A stretch of 64,000 nucleotides of DNA from AP-15 sp963785565 (GTDB lineage: Bacteria > Pseudomonadota > Alphaproteobacteria > ATCC43930 > CGMCC-115725), in assembly GCA_963785565.1 (NCBI GenBank), contig CAWAVV010000013.1:1-64000 (forward strand). The letters are read 5' to 3'. Positions 9,017 through 17,786 of this stretch are shown piece after piece (within the stretch, counting starts at the first letter, position 1; each line of letters begins with the position of its first letter). Under the pieces are notes generated by a model, which did no database searches, had not been told where the DNA came from, and saw only the letters and a program-made list of their open reading frames with translations. Both the position numbers and the translations under genes were made by a program.

Positions 9017-11054
9017 TCAGAAGCCGAATTCGGCCTGCTGGTTGGCGCGCAGCAGGGCGATGTTGGCGGCGCCGAGCGCCGTGGCGAAGCTGGTATTGCC
9101 GCCATCGCCGAACATCAGCACTTCGCTGATCTGGCAGGCGCACAGAGTCCGCGCCCGTGGAGGTGGCGCCGATGCCCATCCCGACGGCACTGAAACCCAA
9201 CGCCGTCGTGGCCGGGGTGCTGGCGTTGCCGTCCGAATAGAGCACGACCGAGGGGGTCGTGGCGCCGTCCAGGGTCATGCTGTGGACGGTGTTGCCGGCG
9301 CAGCCGGTCGATAGGGCCGGGCCGCCGCCGCCATTGTGCATCGCGCCCAAGCAAGTATCGGCGGTGTTGCCGAAGCCCAAGAAGGTCTCGGGATCCGTGC
9401 CGGGGGCCGAGGCAATGATGCCGCTCGGCGTGGTAAACAAGCCGGTGCGCCGCGCCACCGCCGAGAGCGCGTAGGCATTGATGCCGGTGTACAGGCTGAT
9501 CGCCCCGCCGCCGGTGAAGTAGTGGGTCGAGCTGGTGACGATGCAGACCGTGATCTTGGAAGTCCCGCAACCGGAGAAAGCTATCGTCGGTCGCGCCGAG
9601 GTCGAAACCGCGGTGAAGTCGAGCGCCGAGTTGCCTCCGGCGACTGTGACGTTTTGGTTGAGCGCGCTGTTGTACCACTTCTGCACGGTGCAGTTGTTGA
9701 GGCCGCTGACGGGTCCGCAGAAAGCGGACAAGGTTGTCGTATCGATATCGTTTCCGCTCAGCCCGATGTCCTCGCACACCGAATTGGGACCCTGCCCCTG
9801 ACAGGCGTTGAGCAGCGGACCCATGTAACCGGCATAGGGTTTGCGCAGAGTGTAGGCGGCGGCCAGGTATTGCATCTGACCAATATGCCCATTGGTCACA
9901 TTCGGTGTCGTGCTGTACTCTGCGAACAGATCGCCCGGCCCCTGATAGCCCAAGGTCAATGCCGCTTGGAACGCTATCTCGTTGGCGTAGAGCGCTGCCG
10001 CTTGGGTGGAATTCAAGTCCGACGTGTAAAATGCCTCGGATCTATTTATAGCGGGCCCATTGTATTTGTGGTCGCCGGTAGCCCCCCACGTCATCCGGCC
10101 TTGTGTGACGAGCGGATGGGCAACCATACCGTTGGTCACGATCCGCGCGTTGTTCGCCCAGGCATTGTTTGGACCCCTCCCCCCGGCGGTAGCGAGTACC
10201 TGGATCAGATCGCCGTTCGGGGTCGAAGTGAAGGGCGCCTGTGGGCCCTCGCCTTCAGTGTCAAAAGCGCCGCAATACCTGGTAACCACGCAAGCGCCGA
10301 ACTTGACCCCGAACCCAACATAGGCCGAGAACATCGATCCGAAAGGGAAGGGAGCCGGAGTATTCTCATTTAGACCGGCCTGTCCGCCGACCGTGCTCCA
10401 ATAAAGATTGCTGCCGGAATAGAACAGGGATTGAGCGCCGCCGGTAAGCGCGGTGCACCCCGTCGTGTCCAGGTAAAAGTTCGTACCGGTGCCCTGCCAG
10501 CCCTTCTGGAACTGCGGCAGGTTGCCGTGGTACGGCCAGGTCAGGTAGGTCGGCATGGCCGAGGGCGTTGCGTTGGTGATGTCGCAACCGCCCGTTCTTC
10601 CATGCACTGCCTCGTAGGCTTGGTCGTAGACGGTCGACAGAAGGCAGTTGCGCGAGATCACGCCCGAAACCGCTGCGTTGCAGAAGGCCTGAACCGCCGC
10701 CGTGTCGGTCAGCCCGCTGCCGGTGAAGCCGATGCTCCGCGTCGCCCCGTCAACCGCGCGGTAGACGGCTATCCCCGTGGTCGCGCCGGCAACCATCTGC
10801 CTCTCGGTGGAATAGGCATAGGTGCAGGTCGGGTTCGACCCTCCGCACAGAGGCGTGTACGCGACGGCGGAGGCTGCAGCCCCCGATAGGAGCACGACTG
10901 CGGTCGCGAGGACTAGTGGTACGTAATTGACAGTTAGTACCCGATCCCTTCTTGCGTCATTCCCGCGAAAGCGGGAACCCAGAGTAACCAAATCCCCGTT
11001 TGCCCTGGACCCCCGCTTTTGCGGGGGCGACGATGGATGCGCAATGGGAACCAT
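9017..11054 (-). CDS. Secreted GH54-like (alpha-L-arabinofuranosidase B catalytic-type) protein, frameshifted
   Basis: A hydrophobic export segment (YVPLVLATAVVLLSGAAASA) precedes a Cys-rich extracellular domain. The opening pattern STER...DGATRSIG...DTAAVQAFC...LLSTVYDQ follows the GH54 arabinofuranosidase catalytic domain, which adopts a concanavalin-type fold and cleaves arabinose side chains from polysaccharides. Downstream are GPNNAWANNAR and the tail ISEVLMFGDGG...ALLRANQQ. A one-base shift near 9155 is needed to reach that tail and the stop at 9017, giving about 678 residues. The only in-frame ATG (11054) lies in a palindromic repeat element, so about 35 N-terminal residues are element-derived or the native start is lost. 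Homology call from pattern only. Confidence 0.45.
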
Positions 11055-11074
11055 CTGTCTGGTTTATACCACTA
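10924..11074 (+). repeat. About 150-bp repeat, left arm of an inverted pair, containing a type-B palindromic element
   Basis: Runs from AATTGACAGTTA to ATACCACTA. Its centre (10955-11042) is the TCATTCCCGCGAAAGCGGGAA...CCCCCGCTTTTGCGGGGG palindromic element found elsewhere in this window. Its reverse complement recurs at 11304-11458 with roughly 85-90% identity by eye, flanks included. It overlaps the 5' end of the GH54-like gene. Confidence 0.8.
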
Positions 11075-11093
11075 GCAAACACCGCATCGTGGA

Positions 11094-11297
11094 CTATTCC
11101 TCCATGTCCTCGACGCGGAAGTCGGGCGAGGCGCCGATGGGTAGGCTAATCCCGTTGAAGTTGATCGCGAACTGCCGCGCCGTACCGTTCAGCACGATTG
11201 CCTCCACGTTGCGGGTCCCGAAGTCATAGGAGCTGCATCCGGCCGATCCGGATACCCGAGATTCACCTCGGTCGCGTCGATGACAAGGCTTTGGCAC
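11094..11297 (-). pseudogene. Unrecognised gene fragment between the inverted repeats
   Basis: The 230 bp between the repeat arms encode on the minus strand a plausible C-terminal peptide, YDFGTRNVEAIVLNG through SLPIGASPDFRVEDMEE, with a stop at 11094. Another frame upstream (about 11225-11300) reads LVIDATEVNLGYPDRPDA, suggesting a frame break near 11225-11245. Neither I nor the context identifies the family. No start codon or ribosome site is convincing. It looks like the tail of a gene captured or truncated by the surrounding repeats. Confidence 0.35.
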
Positions 11298-11303
11298 CCA
11301 CCA

Positions 11304-11458
11304 TAGTGGTGTGAACCAGACAGATGGTTCCGATTGCGCATCCCTTCGTCGCTCCCGCGCAAGCGGGGGTCCAGGGCGGCAAACGGGGTTTTGGTTGCTC
11401 TCGGTTCCCGCTTTTGCGGGAATGACGCAAGAGGGGATCGGGAATTAACTGTCAAATT
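11304..11458 (-). repeat. About 150-bp repeat, right arm of the inverted pair
   Basis: Reverse complement of 10924-11074, from TAGTGGTGTGAACCAG to AACTGTCAAATT, with the type-B palindrome core at about 11338-11430. The two arms and the 230-bp centre make a 535-bp unit with long terminal inverted repeats but no transposase. Confidence 0.8.
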
Positions 11459-11542
11459 CCTACCAATAGCTGGCTGGATGAAACATGCGCCGCGCGGGTT
11501 CTGCCGCTCGGGGTTCATTTTGTCCGCGAGGTTTGGTCCCGG

Positions 11543-12088
11543 TCAGCGGCCGCGGAAATGCTTGTAGAAATCGACGGTTTCGGGGTTTTGCTGGAAACCG
11601 ACAAGGACGTTCAGGTCGGTGCCCTTGTGCCCGGCGAGCGGGATCACCTCCTCGATATGGTCGGTGACGCCGGCGCGGATCTGGTCGGGGTCGAAGGCAA
11701 TACGGACGGTAAATGTCTTCTTGCTGATGATCGATTGATCGGGCCCGGTCACCGCGACAAAGTAGGTCAGATCAACGGTGTCGGTCTTGCCGGCCGGGCC
11801 GCGCTGGCCGACGACGATTACATCGAGGCTCAGATGCATCGCGTCGCTGACGTAGTCGCACCTGCGATCGACCTCGCTCAAGAGCCCGTAAAACGCCACG
11901 TTCTCCGGGTTGCGCTCCGGCGCGGAGCCGAATACGGCGGTGTTGGAGAGCGGTCGCAGGATGACCGCACTCGGACAGGTTTGGGCCGGCGCCGTCGACG
12001 ACGACGACGAGAACGGCAACCAGCTGCAACCGGAAAGGACAAGAAGACCGAGTACCGCCGCAACCCGTGCGGCCCAAGCCCGGTTCAC
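11543..12088 (-). CDS. Outer-membrane-type lipoprotein of unknown function
   Basis: 181 residues. The N-terminal signal VAAVLGLLVLSGC ends in a clear lipobox (LSGC), so signal peptidase II should lipidate Cys near residue 17. A Ser-rich linker (SSSSSTAPAQ) leads to a compact domain: VILRPLSNTAVF, VAFYGLLSEVDRRCDYV, a beta-rich VDLTYFVAVTGPDQ and a C-terminal VDFYKHFRGR. I do not recognise a named family. The GTG start at 12088 overlaps the CDGSH gene stop (GTGA), so translation is coupled. Confidence 0.75.
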   Translation of the reverse strand: MNRAWAARVAAVLGLLVLSGCSWLPFSSSSSTAPAQTCPSAVILRPLSNTAVFGSAPERNPENVAFYGLLSEVDRRCDYVSDAMHLSLDVIVVGQRGPAGKTDTVDLTYFVAVTGPDQSIISKKTFTVRIAFDPDQIRAGVTDHIEEVIPLAGHKGTDLNVLVGFQQNPETVDFYKHFRGR

Positions 12089-12324
12089 AGTCCGTTGTGC
12101 GTACCGTCGCAGAACGGCTTGCCGGATGTCTGCTTGCAGCCGCACAGCCAGACCTCTTCGCTGGCCGCGGCGGTGAACGGGACCGGAGTGAGCCCGGTGC
12201 CCTGATGGGAGCCGTCGCAGAACGGCTGGTTCCCGCTGCGTCCGCAGGCGCACCAGAAATACCGCTTGCCGGCTTCGACGGTGATGCCGTAGGGCTCTTT
12301 TTGTGCTGGAATCGGTTCGGCCAT
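12085..12324 (-). CDS. CDGSH iron-sulfur domain protein, two clusters
   Basis: 79-residue cytosolic protein with two CDGSH-type 2Fe-2S sites, C-x-C-x9-CDGSH (CACGRSGNQPFCDGSH) and the similar CGCKQTSGKPFCDGTH. These bind clusters through three Cys and one His and are linked to redox sensing or cluster transfer. The start ATG 12324 (MAEPIPAQKEPYGI) is where family homology begins; an upstream in-frame start at 12468 adds low-complexity sequence. Coupled to the following lipoprotein gene and divergent from thrB. Confidence 0.88.
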   Translation of the reverse strand: MAEPIPAQKEPYGITVEAGKRYFWCACGRSGNQPFCDGSHQGTGLTPVPFTAAASEEVWLCGCKQTSGKPFCDGTHNGL

Positions 12325-12472
12325 TGCTTGTTCCCCCAACAGAGTCGTAGCCGATATCCGCGCGCACCGGCGGCGGCTCGACGGCGCCGGGACTGTATTC
12401 GAGCCGTGCCCGGCATACAAGGCCGGGTCGATGCCGGGCCGGATCGATGCCGGGAGCAACGGAGCCAAGCCG

Positions 12473-13438
12473 ATGGCGGTCTACACCGACGTCGCCGATG
12501 ACGAGCTGAGGACCTTTGTCGCGCTCTACGACATCGGCGAGGTGCTGTCGTGCAAGGGGATCGCCGAAGGGGTCGAGAATTCGAATTTTCTGGTCGCCAC
12601 CGAGCGCGGCAACTTCATCCTTACCCTTTATGAAAAGCGGGTCACCCGCGAGGACCTGCCTTTTTTTATCGCCCTGATGGATCATCTGGCGCATCGCGGG
12701 GTCGCCTGTCCAACCCCGTTGCGCGGACATGACGGGATCGCCCTGCGCGAGCTGTGCGGCCGACCGGCGGCGATGGTGACGTTTCTCGCCGGGATGTGGC
12801 CGCGGCGCATACAGCCGTTCCACTGTGCCGGCGTCGGCCGGGCATTGGCCGCACTGCACAGCGCCGGGAGCGGTTTTCCAATGGCCCGGACGAACGATCT
12901 TTCGGTCGCGGGTTGGCGGCGACTGTTCGAAGCCTGCCGGAAACGCGCCTGCGAGGTGCATCCGGGACTTGCCGAGGAGCTCGCCAACGAGCTGTCGGTG
13001 CTCGAGCGGTGCTGGCCGCGTGACCTGCCGGCCGGGGTGATCCATGCCGACCTGTTTCCCGACAACGTATTTTTTCGCGACCGCGATGTCTCCGGTCTGA
13101 TCGATTTCTATTTCGCCTGCACCGATTTTTTTGCCTACGATTTGGCGGTGTGCCTCAACGCCTGGTGTTTCGAAGGCGACGGTAGCCTCAACGTGACCAA
13201 GACCCGGCTGCTGCTCGACGGCTATCGCCGAGCCCGGCCCCTGGCGCCGGAAGAACTCGCCGCACTGCCGCTGCTGGCGCGCGGCAGCGCGCTGCGCTTT
13301 CTGCTGACGCGGCTGTTCGACTGGCTCAACCAGCCGCAGGGAGCGTTGGTGCGGCCCAAGGACCCGCTCGAATTTTTGCGCAAGCTGCGCTTTCACCGCA
13401 CCGTCGGAAGTCCGCGAGATTATGGCCTCGACGTCTGA
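12473..13438 (+). CDS. thrB: Homoserine kinase, type II (kinase/APH fold)
   Basis: 321-residue cytosolic enzyme phosphorylating homoserine in threonine synthesis. This is the kinase-fold form typical of alphaproteobacteria, not the GHMP form. Visible motifs are MAVYTDVADDEL at the N-terminus, GVENSNFLVATERGNFILTLYEKR (phosphate loop region), the catalytic loop VIHADLFPDNVFF and the metal-binding segment GLIDFYFACTDFFAYDLA. Start ATG 12473 with GGAG upstream; an in-frame ATG at 12431 adds 14 non-homologous residues. It overlaps rnhA by 17 bp, a common thrB-rnhA arrangement. Confidence 0.92.
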   Translation: MAVYTDVADDELRTFVALYDIGEVLSCKGIAEGVENSNFLVATERGNFILTLYEKRVTREDLPFFIALMDHLAHRGVACPTPLRGHDGIALRELCGRPAAMVTFLAGMWPRRIQPFHCAGVGRALAALHSAGSGFPMARTNDLSVAGWRRLFEACRKRACEVHPGLAEELANELSVLERCWPRDLPAGVIHADLFPDNVFFRDRDVSGLIDFYFACTDFFAYDLAVCLNAWCFEGDGSLNVTKTRLLLDGYRRARPLAPEELAALPLLARGSALRFLLTRLFDWLNQPQGALVRPKDPLEFLRKLRFHRTVGSPRDYGLDV

Positions 13439-13958
13439 GCCGCGTGGACCTGAGACGCCTGGGCCCGAGCCGGCCGCGGTCGAGATCTTTACCGACGGCG
13501 CCTGCAGCGGCAATCCCGGCCCGGGGGGCTGGGCCGCGATCCTGCGCTATCGCAGGGTCGAGAAGGAGTTGAGCGGGTTCGAGCCGGTCACCACCAACAA
13601 CCGCATGGAGATGATGGCGGCTATTTCCGGGCTGGAGGCCTTGAAGCGGCCGTGCCGGGTGCGGCTCTTCAGCGACAGCCAATATCTGCGCGACGGCATC
13701 ACCAAGTGGATCCACGCCTGGAAACAGCGCGGCTGGCGGACCGCCGACAAAAAGCCGGTCAAGAATGTCGATTTGTGGCAGCGGCTCGACGCCGCCGCAC
13801 AGCGCCACCAGGTCGCTTGGGAATGGGTGCGCGGCCATGCCGGTCACCCCGAAAACGAACGGGCCGACGCGCTCGCGCGCGCCGCGATCGCGGAGGCTGG
13901 CCGGGCCGAGCGGTCCGCAACAAAGTCCGGCGGCTACAGCGGTTTCCGATCAAATTGA
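13422..13958 (+). CDS. rnhA: Ribonuclease HI
   Basis: 178 residues. Degrades RNA in RNA-DNA hybrids using two metal ions. The catalytic carboxylates are in TDGACSGNPGPGGW (Asp), NRMEMMA (Glu), SDSQYLRDGI (Asp) and NERADALA (Asp), with the catalytic-loop His in VRGHAGH. A 20-residue polar extension precedes the domain and a short Gly/Ser tail follows it. It is the last gene before a G/C-rich repeat block and converges on dnaE2. Confidence 0.95.
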   Translation: MASTSEPRGPETPGPEPAAVEIFTDGACSGNPGPGGWAAILRYRRVEKELSGFEPVTTNNRMEMMAAISGLEALKRPCRVRLFSDSQYLRDGITKWIHAWKQRGWRTADKKPVKNVDLWQRLDAAAQRHQVAWEWVRGHAGHPENERADALARAAIAEAGRAERSATKSGGYSGFRSN

Positions 13959-13965
13959 ACCGCGC

Positions 13966-14072
13966 TCACCCCCACCCAATCCCTCCCCCATCATGGGGGA
14001 GGGCCAGTAAGCGCACCCCCGTTGGTACTCTCGCCCCCTCGATGGGGGGGGGCGGGGTGGGGGTGGGGGTGA
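13966..14072. repeat. Type-A C/G-rich palindromic element between rnhA and dnaE2
   Basis: Contains CCCTCCCCCATCATGGGGGAGGG followed by CGCCCCCTCGATGGGGGGGGCG, two hairpins of the kind also found inside dnaE2 and imuB. It sits in the convergent gap and could also end transcription, though no T-tract is present. Confidence 0.75.
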
Positions 14073-14108
14073 TGCGTGCCGAGTGCATCGACTCGGTCGA
14101 AAACCGCT

Positions 14109-17100
14109 CTAACGGAAATTACGGCTGCGCACGACGATATCGCGGGCGTCGCTGCCGGGCATTTTTCTCGGAAGCTTTACGGCCGGCTCGGCATCGCCGG
14201 TGTGGTCGCGCAGGGTGTTGAGCCGCGGGGTCAAATCGTCAAGCCGCTCGGCGACGACATGGATGACGCTCTGCTCGCGCTGCAATTTGCCGGTGCAGCG
14301 CAGTAGGGTGGCGCCGAGTGCGGCGCGGCGGAAGCGTTCGAGGATGGCCGGCCAGATGATCAAATTGGCAATCCCGGTCTCGTCTTCGATGGTGATGAAG
14401 ACCACACCATTGGCGCTGCCCGGGCGCTGGCGGATCAGCACGATCCCGGCGATGGCGAGCCGGCGGTCGACCGGCAGACGGGCAAGGTCGGCGGCGGTGA
14501 CGAGGCCTTCGCCGGCAAGCTCGCTGCGCAGAAAGGCCAGCGGATGGCGCTTTAGAGTGAGGCCGAGGCTGGCGTAATCCTCGACGACCTGCTCGCCCAG
14601 CGGCATCTCCGGCAGCAGCGCCATGGCGCGCGCTTCGGATGCCGCTGCGGTGCAAGCTCCGGAGAAGCCCCCCTCACCCCCGGATCTAGTCCGGGGCAGG
14701 CCCTGCCCTCTCCCCCCATTGGGGGGCGAGGGTTTTTCTTTAGAGGTCTCCGCGGCGGCGAAGAGCGGCAGCGGGGGGTCGCCGAGCGCCTTTAAGGCCC
14801 ACAATGCGCGGCGGCGGTCGAGCCCGACCGAGCGGAACGCGTCGGCCTCGGCCAAGCGCTCGAGGGCGCCGCGGCCGAGCGCACAGCGCCGCCACAGCGC
14901 GTGCGGGTCGGGGTAGCCCGCCTCTCCCCGCATGGCGACGAGCCGTTCGGCATCGGCCTCGGCGAACCCTTTTATCTGGCGAAGGCCGAGGCGTAATGCC
15001 CAGGACGATGGTTTTTCTCTGCACATCCGTCGTTCCCGCGAAAGCGGGAGATCGAGGGGGCCAGGGTCTGAACGGTGGCCCTGGACCCTCCGCTTCTCGC
15101 AGGGGCGACGATAAACGACGGCTCCAGCGTGCAGTCCCAGAAGCTGTGGTTGAGGTCGACGGCGCGCACCTCGACCCCGTGCTCGCGGGCGTCGCGGACG
15201 ATCTGCGCCGGGGCGTAGAACCCCATCGGTTGGCTGTTGAGCAAGGCGCAGGCGAAGATCTCAGGATAGAAGCATTTGATCCAGGCCGAGACGTAAACCA
15301 AGAGCGCAAAGCTCGCCGCGTGGCTCTCCGGAAAGCCATAGGTCCCAAACCCTTCGATCTGGCTGAAGCAGCGCGTCGCGAAGTCGCGGTCGTAGCCGTT
15401 GGCCGCCATCCCGGCGATGAATTTATCGCGGAACAGATGGATGTCGCCGTTGCGCTTGAAAGTCGCCATCGCGCGGCGCAGCCGATCGGCCTCGTCCGGG
15501 GCGAAGCCGGCGCCGACGATCGCGATCTTCATCGCCTGCTCCTGGAACAATGGCACGCCCATGGTCTTGCCCAGCACCTGGCGCAATGCCTCGGAAGGAT
15601 AGTCGACCGGCTCGAGCCCGGAGCGCCGGCGCAGATAAGGGTGCACCATGTCGCCCTGGATCGGACCCGGCCTGACGATCGCGACCTCGATGACGAGATC
15701 ATAGAATTCGCGCGGTTTGAGCCGCGGCAGCATCGTCATCTGGGCGCGGCTTTCGACTTGGAAGACGCCGAGCGAATCGGCGCGGGACAGCATCTCGTAG
15801 ACCGCGGGATCCTCGGCCGGCACGGTGGCGAGCTCGATCCGGCGGCGGTAATGCTGCTCGATCAGCGCAAAGGCTTTGCGGATGCAGGTCAGCATGCCCA
15901 GCGCCAGGACATCGATCTTCAGAATGCCGAGCGCGTCGAGATCGTCCTTGTCCCATTCGATGACGGTGCGATCCTCCATCGCCGCATTCTCGATCGGCAC
16001 CAGCTCGGACAATGGCCCGCGGGTGATCACGAACCCCCCGACATGCTGCGAGAGGTGGCGCGGAAAGCCGGTCAACTCGGCGGCGAGATCGAGGGCGAGG
16101 CGCAAGGTGCGGTCGGCGGGGTCGAGCCCGGCCTCGCGCACCCTGAGGTCGGCGATCGGGTCGTTGCTCCAGCCCCAGACGATGCCGGCGAGCGCGGCGA
16201 CGACATCGACCGAGAGGCCCAATGCCTTACCGACCTCGCGGATCGCCGAGCGCGAGCGGTAGCAGATCACGGTGGCGGCGAGCCCGGCCCGGTCGCGGCC
16301 GTATTTCTGATAGAGATACTGGATCACTTCCTCGCGCCGCTCGTGCTCGAAATCGACATCGATGTCGGGCGGCTCGTTGCGCGCGGCGCTGATGAAGCGC
16401 TCGAACAACACATCGATGCGCGCCGGGTCGACCGCGGTGATGCCGAGGCAATAGCAGACCGCCGAGTTGGCGGCCGAGCCGCGCCCCTGGCACAGGATGC
16501 CGCGCGACCGCGCGAACCGCACGATGTCGTGGACGGTCAAGAAATAGCGGGCGTAGTCGAGCCGCTCGATTAGCTGCAACTCGTGCGCGATCAGATCGCG
16601 GATTTTATCGGGGATTTCGGACAGATCCCTGTCGGAAGATGGTGTTATTTCCTCTCCCCCCGCCGGCCGGGGAGAGGGTAGGGTGAGCGGAGCCGATGAG
16701 ATGGGGCGTGGCGTCGCCCACCTCACCCTCCCACCCCCACCCCTCCCTCCCCCGCGAGCGGGGGAGGGTCAGGGAGGGGGCGGGTCCCTCCCTCTCCCCC
16801 CTAAAGGGCGGAGAGGGGCTTTTCCAAAACCGCTCGGCGGCGCCGGCCCAGGCGAGATCGGCGAGGCGCTGCTGCGGCGTGCGCCCGTCCTCGGCGGTCT
16901 CGTCCGGGTATTCGTAGCGCAACTCGTCGAGACTGAACCGGCAGCGCTCGACGATTTCGAGACTGCGCGCAACAGCGTCCCGATGTCCGCGAAACAGCCG
17001 CGCCATCTCTTGCGGCGGTTTCAGATGACGCTCGGCATTGGCGGCGAGGCGAAAGCCGGCCTCGGCGATCGTGCAGCCTTCGCGGATGCAGGTCAGCACA

Positions 17101-17687
17101 TCCTGCAGCGGGCGCCGCTCGGGGAGGTGATAGAGCACGTCGTTGGTCGCGACCAATGGCAATCCGACCGCTTCGGCCAGCGCAGCGAGATGGGCGAGGC
17201 GGCGCGCATCGTCGCCGCGATAGAGGTGGTGGGCGGCGAGATAGGCGCGGCCGGCGAAATCCGCCGCGACCCGGGCGGCAACGTCGGCGAATTCGTCCGA
17301 CACCGCCGGCTCGGGTGGCAGAACGACGACGACCTGGCCTTCCCCATGCGTGACCACATCGGCATAGTCGAGACGGCACTCGCCCTTGGGGGCGCGGCGC
17401 TTGCCCGATGTCAGCAGCCGCGTCAGCCGGCCATAGGCGGCGCGATCCTCGGGAAAGACGAGCAGGCTCGTGCCGTCGCAAAGATCGAGCCGGCAGCCGA
17501 CGACGAGACGCAGCCCGACCTCTTTAGCCGCCTGATGGGCGCGCACGACGCCGGCGAGGCTGTTGCGGTCGGTGATCGCGATCGCGCCGTGGCCGAGGGC
17601 GGCGGCGGTCATCACCAGCTCGGCCGGGTGCGCCGCCCCGCGCAGAAACGAGAAATTGGTGGTGACCTGCAGCTCCGCGTACGTCAT
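14109..17687 (-). CDS. dnaE2: Error-prone DNA polymerase DnaE2/ImuC, with three repeat insertions and two frame changes
   Basis: Alpha subunit of translesion polymerase, partner of ImuA and ImuB in SOS mutagenesis. The N-terminus has the PHP domain (TTNFSFLRGAAHPAEL, ITDRNSLAGVVRAH). The palm has PDIDVDFEHERREEV and YQKYGRDRAGL, followed by GFGTYGFPESHAASFALL and HhH/OB regions (LRLGLRQIKGF, IAGIVLIRQRPGSANGVVF). The gene spans three open segments: 17687 to about 16605, 16726-14972 and 15026-14109. The frame changes fall within repeat insertions at 16650-16820 and 15025-15120. A third repeat at 14666-14740 stays in frame. Total 1,192 codons, about 100 more than usual, matching the inserts. 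Function is uncertain. Confidence 0.82.
14666..14740. repeat. Type-A palindromic element in frame inside dnaE2
   Basis: C/G-rich double hairpin (CCCCCGGATCTAGTCCGGGG and CTCTCCCCCCATTGGGGGGCGAG). It is translated in the dnaE2 frame as about 25 residues (SPPNGGRGQGLPRTRSGGEG) between FAAAETSKEK and ACTAAASEARAMALLPEM. The reading frame stays open through it. Confidence 0.75.
15025..15120. repeat. Type-B palindromic element inside dnaE2
   Basis: Carries the CGTTCCCGCGAAAGCGGGAG ... CCGCTTCTCGCAGGGGCGACGA pattern shared with 10955-11042, 11338-11430 and 19652-19736. It separates DnaE2 segments ending CTLEPS and beginning WALRLGLRQIKGF, and the frame changes at its edge, next to an A5 run near 15013-15017. 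Confidence 0.8.
16650..16820. repeat. Type-A palindromic element inside dnaE2
   Basis: About 170 bp of CCTCTCCCCCCGCCGGCCGG/GGAGAGGG and CCCTCCCCCGCGAGCGGGGGAGGG hairpins. It sits between DnaE2 residues WAGAAERFW and IPDKIRDLIAHEL, which are nearly contiguous in normal DnaE2. The gene changes frame within it. Confidence 0.8.
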
Positions 17688-17780
17688 TGCGAGGCGCTCA
17701 GAAGCGCCGTGGCAATCTCGACGAGATTGCTTCTCCCCGGAACGCCCGCAGGGCGGCCGTCCGGGGGTCGCAATGACACT
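17683..17780. repeat. Type-C REP-like element between imuB and dnaE2
   Basis: Starts TCATTGCGAGGCGCTCAGAAGC, contains CAATCTCGACGAGATTGCTTC and ends GGTCGCAATGAC. It occupies essentially the whole imuB-dnaE2 gap and shares its core with 34828-34857, 35613-35642 and 62424-62445. Confidence 0.75.
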
Positions 17781-17786
17781 GGGGCC

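Noticed and set aside
6144..11054. A 1,636-codon open frame on the minus strand
   Set aside because: Only its first part (GH54-like) has protein-like character. The rest is antisense to the flavoprotein and molybdopterin genes and reflects high G+C.
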